Assembly: GCA_965200775.1 (NCBI GenBank)
Contig: OZ241383.1
Coordinates: 1,612,001 to 1,676,000 of the forward strand
Source of the DNA: Poriferisocius sp965200775
GTDB lineage: Bacteria; Actinomycetota; Acidimicrobiia; Acidimicrobiales; Bin134
DNA length: 64,000 nt
Direction of reading: 5' to 3'
The notes beneath the pieces were generated by a model. It saw only the letters and a program-made list of their open reading frames with translations. It had not been told where the DNA came from and searched no databases. Numbering within the stretch: the first letter of the stretch is position 1; the number at the start of each line of letters is the position of its first letter. Shown in pieces: positions 26,849 through 34,395 of this stretch. The translations under genes and the position numbers were made by a program.

Positions 26849-27091
26849 GTGACCGATACGGGAACATTGAAGGTGTCGTCCCGGGGACAGATGAGCCTCC
26901 CAGCATCGGCTCGCCATCGCTGGGGACTCGATGATGGCGGCGAGGTTGGATACCTCCACATGGGGGGTGCCCTGTTGCTGGTGCCCGGCAACATCGAAAA
27001 GCTGCGAGGCGAACTGCTTGCCGCTATCACCGAAGAGATCTGGGACCAAGCCGCCACAGGTTTCGGAGACCCTGATCTGGCCAGCGAGTGA
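26849..27091 (+). CDS. AbrB/SpoVT-type antitoxin
   Basis: An 80-residue protein with an N-terminal swapped-hairpin AbrB domain (LKVSSRGQMSLPASARHRWGL, then EVGYLHMGGALLLVP) and an acidic C-terminal tail that would bind the toxin. The GTG start at 26849 is set by the TAGAGT box. Its stop overlaps the next start (GTGA), a coupled arrangement typical of type II toxin-antitoxin pairs. Confidence 0.8.
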   Translation: MTDTGTLKVSSRGQMSLPASARHRWGLDDGGEVGYLHMGGALLLVPGNIEKLRGELLAAITEEIWDQAATGFGDPDLASE

Positions 27092-27507
27092 CCCAACTCG
27101 TCGACGACAGAATTCTCTCGGAGCTGCTGCAAGGCGGATCCCCACCTCGGCCTGAAGAACCGATCTACACCACCGGCTGCTGGTACGTGCGCCTATGTCA
27201 GGCTGCATTGAGCCCAGGGGTGAGCGGGACGCTTTCCAGCTCCTTCGGCAATTTGCCCCCCAAGCTCCTGGCTGGAGCACTACAGGCTTTGCTTGAGCTT
27301 CCCGACGAGATCGGACTGGTCAGCCTTAGGACGCTTGCTCCGCTTATGGGCCGTTTACGCCGCCGTCACCGCAGACTCAACCTGCTTTCCTCAGAAGCAC
27401 TAGCCGCGGCGCTGCATCTAGACGCCGACGTTTACCTTCTCACCCCCTCCCCTCCACTCGAAGAGGCCCTGGCCAGCGAGGGGCGGCAAGCCATAATCCT
27501 GCGTTGA
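27088..27507 (+). CDS. PIN-like toxin of an AbrB-PIN pair
   Basis: A 139-residue protein resembling actinobacterial PIN-domain proteins paired with AbrB antitoxins. It opens with the PIN-like signature LVDDRILSELL and has YTTGCWYVRLCQAA, then RLNLLSSEALAAALHLDADVYL with the conserved Asp, and ends in a beta strand. The expected activity is ribonuclease. The assignment rests on overall pattern and coupling to the antitoxin; not all four acidic residues can be placed with certainty. Confidence 0.65.
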   Translation: MTQLVDDRILSELLQGGSPPRPEEPIYTTGCWYVRLCQAALSPGVSGTLSSSFGNLPPKLLAGALQALLELPDEIGLVSLRTLAPLMGRLRRRHRRLNLLSSEALAAALHLDADVYLLTPSPPLEEALASEGRQAIILR

Positions 27508-27540
27508 ACAGGTTGGGTCGAGCAACCGATGACACCAGAG

Positions 27541-28509
27541 TCAGGGGTTGGGGGCGAGGGATCGCACGGCGTCCCAGAAGTCGATGCCCCCGAAGGCCAT
27601 CACCATGAGCGATGAGGTGGTGGCTCCATTGGCGAAATAGCGGTCGATGTGGGCCCGGCATTCCTCGGGGGTGCCGTGAACGATCAGATCGTCCACCACC
27701 TGCTCGGGGATGGTATCCAGCGATCCGGCCCGGTCCCCGGCCGCCCACCGCTCCCAGTGCTCGGCCAGCAACTCCCCCCGTCCCAACCACTCGTGAAAGG
27801 CCCTGTACACAGGCACGTTCAGGTAGGCGGCCATGGCCCGCCGGCCCTCGGCAAGCACCGTTTCCCGGTCGGGATTGGGGCACACAAAAATGCGGGCCAC
27901 GATCTCCTTGCCAGGCCCCTGGGCGTTGACGATCTCGCTCACCCGGGCCGTGTCGTCAGCCGAGAGCCAGTTGATGATGGTCCCGTCGGCCTCCCGGCCC
28001 GCCAGGGTCAACATCTGCTCCCGCAGCGCCGCCACCAGGATGGGAGGGGGCTCGGGAGGAACGATCCCCAGCCGGAACCCCTTAATTGAGAAGGTGTCGT
28101 AGTCGGCGCTGACCTTCTCCCCGGCCAGAGCGGGCCGCAGAAACCGCACCAGATCGCGCACCCGCCGATAGGGCGACTCGAACGGGATCGCATTCCAGCG
28201 CTCCACGATCACATCCGAGGAACTGCCCACCCCCAGAACGAACCGGCCCGGTGCCACCGAGGCCAGGGTCGCAGCCGACTGGGCCACCAGCGCCGGACCC
28301 CTGGTGAAGGCTGGAACGATGGCGGTGCCCAGCCGCAACGACGGCGCCCACTGCGAGGCCAGCACCAGAGGGGTGAACGCGTCGTTGCCGTTGGCCTCCG
28401 ACGACCACACGTCGGTGTAGCCCAGATCGACCAGCTCGGCCGTGCGCTCGGCCTGCTGAGCCATGTCACCGGGCAGGGGGACCGTCATTCCGTCGCGTCG
28501 TTGAGCCAT
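27541..28509 (-). CDS. LLM-class F420-dependent oxidoreductase
   Basis: A 322-residue luciferase-like TIM-barrel protein. Typical segments are ERTAELVDLGYTDVWSSEAN, LGTAIVPAFTRGP, APGRFVLGVGSSSDVIVERWN and RVRDLVRFLRPAL. This class in actinobacteria mostly uses coenzyme F420. The substrate is unknown. The ATG at 28509 is preceded by a TAGAGT box with a 6-base spacer. It is divergent from the PHA synthase. Confidence 0.88.
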   Translation of the reverse strand: MAQRRDGMTVPLPGDMAQQAERTAELVDLGYTDVWSSEANGNDAFTPLVLASQWAPSLRLGTAIVPAFTRGPALVAQSAATLASVAPGRFVLGVGSSSDVIVERWNAIPFESPYRRVRDLVRFLRPALAGEKVSADYDTFSIKGFRLGIVPPEPPPILVAALREQMLTLAGREADGTIINWLSADDTARVSEIVNAQGPGKEIVARIFVCPNPDRETVLAEGRRAMAAYLNVPVYRAFHEWLGRGELLAEHWERWAAGDRAGSLDTIPEQVVDDLIVHGTPEECRAHIDRYFANGATTSSLMVMAFGGIDFWDAVRSLAPNP

Positions 28510-28515
28510 GGCGCC

Positions 28516-28521
28516 ACTCTA
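28516..28521 (-). promoter_or_regulatory. TANNNT -10 box for the LLM oxidoreductase
   Basis: TAGAGT on the minus strand lies 6 bases before the ATG at 28509. It is the same hexamer and spacing as at the toxin-antitoxin promoter. Confidence 0.55.
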
Positions 28522-28609
28522 CGACCCTGCACTCGGCCAACACTCGGCACTACGTCGATCCCCCACAGGCAGGTTGTGGCTCCCTGTGTGGAGGTTTCTG
28601 CCGGGTTGC

Positions 28610-28625
28610 TTGGTATATTTACCAA
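28610..28625 (+). promoter_or_regulatory. Palindrome overlapping the phaC -10 box
   Basis: TTGGTA-tatt-TACCAA (28610-28625) is a perfect inverted repeat. It contains TATATT (28614-28619), 8 bases before the GTG start at 28628. A repressor bound here would block the promoter. Confidence 0.6.
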
Positions 28626-28627
28626 CC

Positions 28628-30391
28628 GTGAGTGAAGACGCCGAAGCAGGATCCATTGAGGCCACGGCAGGCGAGTCCGATGTCCTGAACCCCTCCTGGA
28701 TCGGAGATCAGATCATGGACGCCCTCGACCCCGTGTACTTCGCCCGAACTCTGATCGGCGCGGGCATCAAGGCGGCCGCCAACCCGGTGGGGGTGGGAAC
28801 GGCCTTCCTGAACGCAGCGTTCTCGGCGGTAAAGGTGGGAGCGGCCACCTTGGCCAGAGCCACCAACACCGCCGGCACCGATGCCCCAATCCCGATCCAG
28901 CCCCAGCCCAAGGACCACCGCTGGAGTTCCCCGGCCTGGAAGGAGAACCCCTACTTTTTCGGCGTCCAACAGTCGTACCTTCTCACCCGGAACCTGGTGG
29001 ACGACCTCATCGACGCCGCCGACCTGGATGAAGCCGAAGACCGCAAGGCCAAGTTCGCTGCTTCGTTCACCTTCGACGCACTGTCGCCCACCAACATGCT
29101 GCTCACCAACCCCGATGCCCTGTCGAAAGCCGTGGCCACCAACGGGGCCAGCGTAGCAAGAGGGGTGGCCAACATGCTCGATGATCTTCGCCACAACGAC
29201 GGCTGGCCGTCCAAGGTGGATGACTCGGAGTTCGAGCCGGGGGTGAACATGGCCATGACCCCCGGCAAAGTGGTGTACCGCAGCGACTTGATCGAGCTGA
29301 TCCAGTACGAGCCCCAAACTGAGCAGACCTACGAGATCCCGCTGCTGTTCTGTCCCCCGTGGATCAACAAGTACTACATCATGGATCTGGCCCCGAAGAA
29401 GAGCCTGATCGAATGGGCGGTGCAGCACGGCCACACCTGCTTCGCCATCAGCTACCGCAACCCCGACGGGTCGATGAGCGACACCACATTCGAGGACTAC
29501 CTCTGCCAAGGACCGCTCGACGCCCTACGGGTGGTACGAGAGATCACCGGGGCCGAGCAAGCGAACACCCTCAACGTGTGCCTGGGGGGCACCCTCACCG
29601 CAATCGCCATGGCCTACGGTGCCGCCACCGGCGAGCAGCCCATCCATACCGCCACTTTCCTGAACACGCTCACCGACTTCTCCGATCCCGGCGTGCTAGG
29701 CGCGTTCACCGACGAGCCCACCGTCGCCGGGCTGGAGCGCAAGATGGCCGACCAGGGCTACCTGGAGGCAAGCGAGATGGCCCGCACCTTCGACGCCATC
29801 CGGTCGAAAGACCTCATCTTCCAATACGTGGTGAACAACTGGCTGATGGGCGAGGACCCCCCGGCGTTCGACCTGCTGGCCTGGAACAACGACAGCACGA
29901 GGATGCCGGCACGAATGCACAGCAGTTACCTGCGCCGTTGCTACCTCGGCAACCAGTTCGCCAACGACACCTTCGACATCGACGGCACCGTTCTGCACCC
30001 CTCCGATGTAAAGCAGGACACCTACGTGCTGTCGGCCATCGACGATCACATCGTCCCCTGGACTGCGGCCTACCGCACCGCCACCCTCCTGGGAGGCCAC
30101 AGCCGCTTCGTGCTGAGCACGTCTGGGCACATCGCAGGGATCGTGAACCCGCCCAGCCCCAAGGCCCGCCACTGGACCAACGACCACATCGTCGACGATC
30201 CCCAGCGGTGGCTGGAGGCCGCCGACCAGCACCAGGAAGCCTGGTGGGAAGACTGGACCCGCTGGCTCACCGACCGGGCCGGAAAGAAGGCCGCCGCCCC
30301 CAAGAAGTTGGGCAGCAAGGACTACCCGCCTCTCGAGGACTCGCCGGGCATCTACGTGAAGATGCGACCCGGCGACCCACTCCCCGCCTGA
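28628..30391 (+). CDS. phaC: Polyhydroxyalkanoate synthase
   Basis: A 587-residue class I-like PHA synthase that polymerises (R)-3-hydroxyacyl-CoA on granules. The lipase-like box reads NVCLGGT with the catalytic Cys318 (the usual first Gly of GxCxG is Asn here). The catalytic Asp (SAIDDHIVPW) and His (STSGHIAGIVNPP) are present, as is the family segment LLFCPPWINKYYIMDL. The GTG at 28628 was chosen because of the TATATT box 8 bases upstream; the longer upstream frame is not needed. It is followed by a phasin-like gene and a 3-hydroxybutyryl-CoA dehydrogenase. Confidence 0.93.
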   Translation: MSEDAEAGSIEATAGESDVLNPSWIGDQIMDALDPVYFARTLIGAGIKAAANPVGVGTAFLNAAFSAVKVGAATLARATNTAGTDAPIPIQPQPKDHRWSSPAWKENPYFFGVQQSYLLTRNLVDDLIDAADLDEAEDRKAKFAASFTFDALSPTNMLLTNPDALSKAVATNGASVARGVANMLDDLRHNDGWPSKVDDSEFEPGVNMAMTPGKVVYRSDLIELIQYEPQTEQTYEIPLLFCPPWINKYYIMDLAPKKSLIEWAVQHGHTCFAISYRNPDGSMSDTTFEDYLCQGPLDALRVVREITGAEQANTLNVCLGGTLTAIAMAYGAATGEQPIHTATFLNTLTDFSDPGVLGAFTDEPTVAGLERKMADQGYLEASEMARTFDAIRSKDLIFQYVVNNWLMGEDPPAFDLLAWNNDSTRMPARMHSSYLRRCYLGNQFANDTFDIDGTVLHPSDVKQDTYVLSAIDDHIVPWTAAYRTATLLGGHSRFVLSTSGHIAGIVNPPSPKARHWTNDHIVDDPQRWLEAADQHQEAWWEDWTRWLTDRAGKKAAAPKKLGSKDYPPLEDSPGIYVKMRPGDPLPA

Positions 30392-30456
30392 TCACCGCCT
30401 GCCCCGACAACGCCGATCAAACCTCGAAGAAATATCCGGGAAATTTGTTCGACGGT

Positions 30457-30492
30457 TTGCTTCTCAAACTCTTGCTAAATAAAGTTAGCAAG
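30457..30492 (+). promoter_or_regulatory. Phasin promoter with overlapping palindrome
   Basis: TTGCTT (30457-30462) and TAAAGT (30480-30485) are spaced by 17 bases, and the -10 lies 7 bases before the ATG at 30493. CTTGCTAA (30471-30478) and TTAGCAAG (30485-30492) form a perfect 8-bp inverted repeat that straddles the -10 and ends on the start codon. Confidence 0.65.
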
Positions 30493-30804
30493 ATGACCGA
30501 TGTGAAAGAACTATCCGAAGCCATCCAGGACCAGGTGCTCAGCGCCATCAAGGTTGGCCAGACCGCCATCGTGGAAGGTGTCCGTACCATGGCCGAGACC
30601 GTGGGCAGCATCACCCCCGAGAGCCTCAAGGCCAAGGCCATCCCCGGCCTCGATGTCCTGCCCGATCCCAAGGAGCTGGTGGATGTCAGCTTCGGGTTCG
30701 CCCAGGCGCTCATCAACACTCAAAAGGAGTTCGCCGAGAACTTGCTGGCTGCGGTAACCACCAACGGTTCCGCCGCGGCCAAGTCAGTCGCCAAGAAGAG
30801 CTGA
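30493..30804 (+). CDS. Phasin-like PHA granule protein
   Basis: A 103-residue, mostly helical protein (MTDVKELSEAIQDQVLSAIK, FGFAQALINTQKEFAENLLA, ending in AAKSVAKKS). The amphipathic helices, small size and position 102 bases after phaC fit a phasin that coats PHA granules. The assignment is by pattern and context rather than by a diagnostic motif. It has its own promoter and is followed by a strong terminator. Confidence 0.75.
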   Translation: MTDVKELSEAIQDQVLSAIKVGQTAIVEGVRTMAETVGSITPESLKAKAIPGLDVLPDPKELVDVSFGFAQALINTQKEFAENLLAAVTTNGSAAAKSVAKKS

Positions 30805-30828
30805 TCCCCCCTCAGCTCTATCCCCCCA

Positions 30829-30865
30829 CAACGGGGCCGGTCTTTGACCGGCCCCGTTGCATTTC
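30829..30865 (+). terminator. Strong hairpin terminator after the phasin gene
   Basis: A perfect 14-bp stem (30829-30842 with 30846-30859) encloses a 3-base TTT loop and is followed by GCATTT. It lies 25 bases after the phasin stop. The weak T tract means it may be only partly Rho-independent. Confidence 0.8.
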
Positions 30866-30933
30866 CCGAACACTTGCGAACTATCCTGAACAGACACCAC
30901 CGAGTTCCAAGCTCGGTGAGCGGGAGGGAACAA

Positions 30934-31851
30934 ATGGAAGCCGCAGCTCACTCCACCGGCACACGGCCGCCCCAGGAATTCGAGTCGCCATTGGAGCCAA
31001 TCACCCGGGTCGGTGTGGTCGGCGGGGGCACGATGGGATCGGGAATCGCCGAGGTCTGCGCCCGTGCTGGACTCGACACGGTGATCATCGAGGTTGACGA
31101 CGCCGCCATCAGCAACGCTCGCCAGAAGATCGAGAGATCGCTCGAAAAAGCGGTGGCCCGCAACAAGCTGCACACCACGGCTCGGGAGCTGGCACTGGAC
31201 TCGCTCAGCTACAGCGTGGACATGGGCGACCTGGCCGACCGCGACCTGGTGATCGAGGCCGTAATCGAATCGCTCGAGGAGAAACTCTCGGTTTTTCGGG
31301 CCATGGACAAGGTCATGGGGCCCAACGCCATCCTGGCGACCAACACGTCCTCTATCCCCATCATCACCCTGGGCTCCATCACCAACCGGTCGGACATGGT
31401 GCTCGGCATGCACTTCTTCAACCCGGCCCCGGTGCAGCCTCTGGTGGAGCTGGTCCGTTCGCTGAACACCACCTCGGAAACCATGGATCGGGCCGATCGT
31501 TTTGCCGTCGAAGTTCTGGGCAAGCGGGTGATCCGCTGCCGTGACCGGGCCGGTTTCGTGGTCAACCGGCTGCTGGTGCCCTACCTCCTCGACGCCATAC
31601 GCATGTTCGACGAGGGCAAGGTCAGCGCCGCCGACATCGACAACGGGATGATGTACGGCTGCGGTCACCCTATGGGCCCGTTGACGTTGTGCGATCTCAT
31701 CGGATTGGACACCATCGAGGCAGTGGCCGACGTGCTCTACGAGGAGTTCAAGGGCACCCACAACGCCCCGCCTCCCCTGCTGAGACGCATGGTGGCCGCC
31801 GGACATCTGGGGCGGAAGTCCGGAAAGGGCTTCTACGAGTACGAGGCCTGA
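30934..31851 (+). CDS. hbd: 3-hydroxybutyryl-CoA dehydrogenase
   Basis: A 305-residue enzyme that oxidises or reduces 3-hydroxyacyl-CoA with NAD(P). The Rossmann motif VGVVGGGTMGSGIAEV lies near residue 27, then LATNTSSIPI, the GMHFFNPAPVQPLVE signature, and the C-terminal domain DRAGFVVNRLLVPYLLDAI and GHPMGPLTLCDLIGLD. The ATG at 30934 has a GGGAGG Shine-Dalgarno sequence. Linked to PHA synthase and phasin, it probably serves butyryl/PHA carbon flow. Confidence 0.92.
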   Translation: MEAAAHSTGTRPPQEFESPLEPITRVGVVGGGTMGSGIAEVCARAGLDTVIIEVDDAAISNARQKIERSLEKAVARNKLHTTARELALDSLSYSVDMGDLADRDLVIEAVIESLEEKLSVFRAMDKVMGPNAILATNTSSIPIITLGSITNRSDMVLGMHFFNPAPVQPLVELVRSLNTTSETMDRADRFAVEVLGKRVIRCRDRAGFVVNRLLVPYLLDAIRMFDEGKVSAADIDNGMMYGCGHPMGPLTLCDLIGLDTIEAVADVLYEEFKGTHNAPPPLLRRMVAAGHLGRKSGKGFYEYEA

Positions 31852-31860
31852 GGCCGCTCC

Positions 31861-32217
31861 ATGACCGAGGCCACGTTCGACGCCTTCGGCAACTATCTCC
31901 GCAGCCAACGCAAGTTGGCCCAGCTAACCCTGCGAGAGCTCTCCGACCTCGCCCAGGTGTCCAACCCCTACCTCAGCCAGCTTGAGCGGGGGCTGCACCA
32001 GCCCTCGGTCCGGGTCATCAAGTCTCTGGCCAAAGCCCTCAACCTGTCGGCCGAGGCCCTGCTCGCCCAAGCGGCCGGGATCGACGACGACGAGAGCAAC
32101 GGAGCAAGCGCCGACACAGAGGCCATCATCCGTTCCGACACCCGCCTTACCGACGAGCAACGGGTGGCCCTGCTCGAGGTGTATCGCAGCATGGTGGGCA
32201 ACGGCCAGAACTCCTGA
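31861..32217 (+). CDS. XRE-family HTH regulator
   Basis: A 118-residue protein with a helix-turn-helix in the first 70 residues (TLRELSDLAQVSNPYLSQLERGLHQPSVRVIKSLAKAL) and a short helical tail. It starts 9 bases after hbd, so the two are co-transcribed. It is the only regulator in the PHA module and a candidate to bind the palindromes at 28610 and 30471; that is inference. Confidence 0.88.
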   Translation: MTEATFDAFGNYLRSQRKLAQLTLRELSDLAQVSNPYLSQLERGLHQPSVRVIKSLAKALNLSAEALLAQAAGIDDDESNGASADTEAIIRSDTRLTDEQRVALLEVYRSMVGNGQNS

Positions 32218-32297
32218 GGGCCGCTGTTCGGGGCGAAATTACCTCCCCGAACGAGGTCTTTGGGCCAAACTGTCACACCCCCCGAGATAATGGGTGC

Positions 32298-32468
32298 ATG
32301 AGAGATCAGCTAACCCTTTTGGAAGCACCAACCGACTGGCGAATCGACGAGCACACCAAGGAGATCGGACGCCGGGGCCTGGCCCGGGCCCGGGCAGTTC
32401 TGCAGAGCCACTCCCCCGCGACTCGCCCCACCCCCGAAGCCCCCGACAACTTCCCCCGAGCGGCGTGA
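32298..32468 (+). CDS. Small hypothetical protein coupled to a thermonuclease gene
   Basis: A 56-residue protein (begins MRDQLTLLEAPTDWRID). A hydrophobic-acidic start is followed by a basic helix EIGRRGLARARAVL and a Pro-rich tail. I do not know a function. GATAAT lies 6 bases before its ATG, and its stop overlaps the GTG of the thermonuclease gene (GTGA), both of which argue that it is translated. Confidence 0.6.
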   Translation: MRDQLTLLEAPTDWRIDEHTKEIGRRGLARARAVLQSHSPATRPTPEAPDNFPRAA

Positions 32469-33064
32469 CGCCTTCGGCTTCGACAGCACCGAGGGCCTGG
32501 TCGAGCAGAGGCAAGATAGCCGCTCTGTTGGTGGTGGCCGCGGTTTCGGTCGTGGCGGTGTCCGGCTGTTCGTCGGGCCCGGCAGGCACTTCGACCCCAT
32601 CGGGTTCTGCCGGTGATCGAGCTGCGGCCGAGGGAGCCGAGGCGACCGTGGTGGAGGTGATCGACGGCGACACCGTGATCGTGAAGGTGAGCGGGCAAAC
32701 CGAGTCGGTCAGGCTCATCGGCATCGACACACCGGAATCGACCGGCGGATTCCTGCCCGCCGAGTGCTACGGCGATGAGGCCACCGCTTTCACCCGATCC
32801 CTTCTGCCCCCCGGCACCGCCGTGCGTCTGACCCGCGACATCGAACCACGAGATCGGTACGACCGCCTGCTGGCCTACCTGCACCGAGACCACGACGGAC
32901 TCTTCGTGAACCTGGAGATTACAACCCGGGGATACGCCGACGTGTCGGTTATCGAGCCCAACACCGTCCATGCCGATGCCTTTTATCGGTCGGCCAACCA
33001 GGCTCGTCGGGAGGGGTTGGGCCTGTGGGGAGCCTGTGGCAGTGCCGACGAGGTGCTCCAGTGA
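32465..33064 (+). CDS. Thermonuclease (SNase-like) lipoprotein
   Basis: A 199-residue exported nuclease-like protein. The N-terminal signal ends in a lipobox AVSGC (near residue 33), so it is probably lipid-anchored outside the membrane. The SNase fold follows: VIDGDTVIVKV, VRLIGIDTPES and DIEPRDRYDRLLAYL, with catalytic-type Arg and Glu residues. GTG at 32465 was chosen because it gives a clean lipoprotein signal and couples to the upstream small gene. Confidence 0.85.
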   Translation: MTPSASTAPRAWSSRGKIAALLVVAAVSVVAVSGCSSGPAGTSTPSGSAGDRAAAEGAEATVVEVIDGDTVIVKVSGQTESVRLIGIDTPESTGGFLPAECYGDEATAFTRSLLPPGTAVRLTRDIEPRDRYDRLLAYLHRDHDGLFVNLEITTRGYADVSVIEPNTVHADAFYRSANQARREGLGLWGACGSADEVLQ

Positions 33065-33087
33065 CCACCCGGGCCGCCGTGGGGCGA

Positions 33088-33093
33088 TAGGTT
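33088..33093 (+). promoter_or_regulatory. TANNNT -10 box for the YdjC-like gene
   Basis: TAGGTT lies 7 bases before the GTG start at 33101. Confidence 0.5.
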
Positions 33094-33100
33094 CCCATCA

Positions 33101-33934
33101 GTGAGTGAGCTGTTGGACCGCCTCGGTGGTGCCCCCCAGAGCCGGGGCCTGATCATCACCTGCGACAACCTGGGACAGTCCCACGCCGCCAATGCGGCCA
33201 TTGCCGAGTGCCTCGATATTGGGGTCGCCACCGCAGCCAGCTTGATGGTGCCGTGTCCGTGGGCCCGGGATGCCGCGTCCCGGTTCGCCCAGACCCCGGT
33301 GGGGGTGAACCTCACCCTCAACTCCGAGTTCGACAACTACCGGTGGGGCCCGATCACCCAAGCCCCGTCGCTTCTGGATGGCGACGGCGGTTTCCCCCGC
33401 ACCCCGGCCGATGCGTGGGAGCACAGCGACCTCGACGAGGTCCGCCGGGAGTGCCGGGCCCAGATCGAGCGGGCCAACCAGTGGGGAAGCGACCTGACCC
33501 ATCTGAGCCCCCACCTCGACACCCTGCTGATGCGCCCCGAGTTCTTCGATGTGTACCTGGAAATGGCCGTTGAGATGGGGCTTCCGATGCGCCTCGGAGA
33601 AAGCAGCCAAGAGCGCCGGGCCGGTTTCCCGTTCCGCCGGCTCGCCTCCGATGCCGGGGTGCTGGCTCCCGATCACCTGGTACAGGTCAGAGGCCGCCCT
33701 GGTAGGCGAACGCTCGAGGATGCAGTGGAGAACCTTGAGCCGGGAGTGACCGAGATCGTGGTCTCGCCGGCCCTCGACACCCCCGAACTCCGGGAGCTCG
33801 ACACGGACTGGCTGAGTCGGGTGGAGCAGTACCTATTGGTGGCTCACGATCAGTCCCTGCGCAATGCCATCAATCGGTCCGGTGCCCGAATACTCACCTA
33901 CGCCGATCTTCGCGACGCCCAACGCCGGAGCTGA
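33101..33934 (+). CDS. ChbG/HpnK (YdjC-like) family protein with altered metal site
   Basis: A 277-residue protein of the YdjC-like carbohydrate deacetylase family (family segments SLMVPCPWARDAA, LLDGDGGFPRTPADAW and RRECRAQIERA). Three usual metal or active-site positions differ: the DD of DDLG is Asp22-Asn23, the His of GVHLTLN is Asn, and the Asp of THLDSH is Ser. It may have lost deacetylase activity or use another chemistry. The GTG start is supported by a TAGGTT box. Confidence 0.8.
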   Translation: MSELLDRLGGAPQSRGLIITCDNLGQSHAANAAIAECLDIGVATAASLMVPCPWARDAASRFAQTPVGVNLTLNSEFDNYRWGPITQAPSLLDGDGGFPRTPADAWEHSDLDEVRRECRAQIERANQWGSDLTHLSPHLDTLLMRPEFFDVYLEMAVEMGLPMRLGESSQERRAGFPFRRLASDAGVLAPDHLVQVRGRPGRRTLEDAVENLEPGVTEIVVSPALDTPELRELDTDWLSRVEQYLLVAHDQSLRNAINRSGARILTYADLRDAQRRS

Positions 33935-33994
33935 ACCCGGCCCCGGCCTCCAGGGACCTACAGTCCGGAGAGTGCAGGCCTGCCTGTAACCGCC

Positions 33995-34390
33995 TCAGAA
34001 ATCGGTGTACTCGGCCAGCGCCGACCGATAGGCCTCGTGTTCGGCCGAATCCAGCAGCGGACGCAAGCCGAAAACCCACCGGCCGTAGTCGCCTTCCAGC
34101 TTCATCCGGCCGGTCATGTAGGCCAGATCTGGATGGTGAGCCCCTGAAATCTCGGCAACCGCATCGTCGTAGCGATAGGTGATGCTCACATCGGCATCGC
34201 CCAGCTTGCCCGGGGCCATCTCCGTCAGGCGGCCCTCACGAATCACTAGGTGGTAGCGCACCTTCCCCTCGGGGGCGCCGGTCACCTCGAAGTTGGCAGC
34301 GCAGTCCACCCCTTCCCATACCGGCCAACCGGAAGCGGCCTCGAGGTTGAGGCCGAACCAGCCGTCGCTCAGGTAGAGGGCCCGGTCCAT
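33995..34390 (-). CDS. SCP2 sterol-binding-like domain protein
   Basis: A 131-residue protein resembling sterol-carrier-protein-2 domains (NFEVTGAPEGKVRYHLVIREG, then DADVSITYRYDDAVAEISG, DLAYMTGRMKLEGDYG). It would bind a hydrophobic ligand such as an acyl-CoA or sterol. ATG at 34390, 5 bases after the mca stop, so it is co-transcribed with mca. The family match is by pattern only. Confidence 0.7.
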   Translation of the reverse strand: MDRALYLSDGWFGLNLEAASGWPVWEGVDCAANFEVTGAPEGKVRYHLVIREGRLTEMAPGKLGDADVSITYRYDDAVAEISGAHHPDLAYMTGRMKLEGDYGRWVFGLRPLLDSAEHEAYRSALAEYTDF

Positions 34391-34395
34391 CGGTA

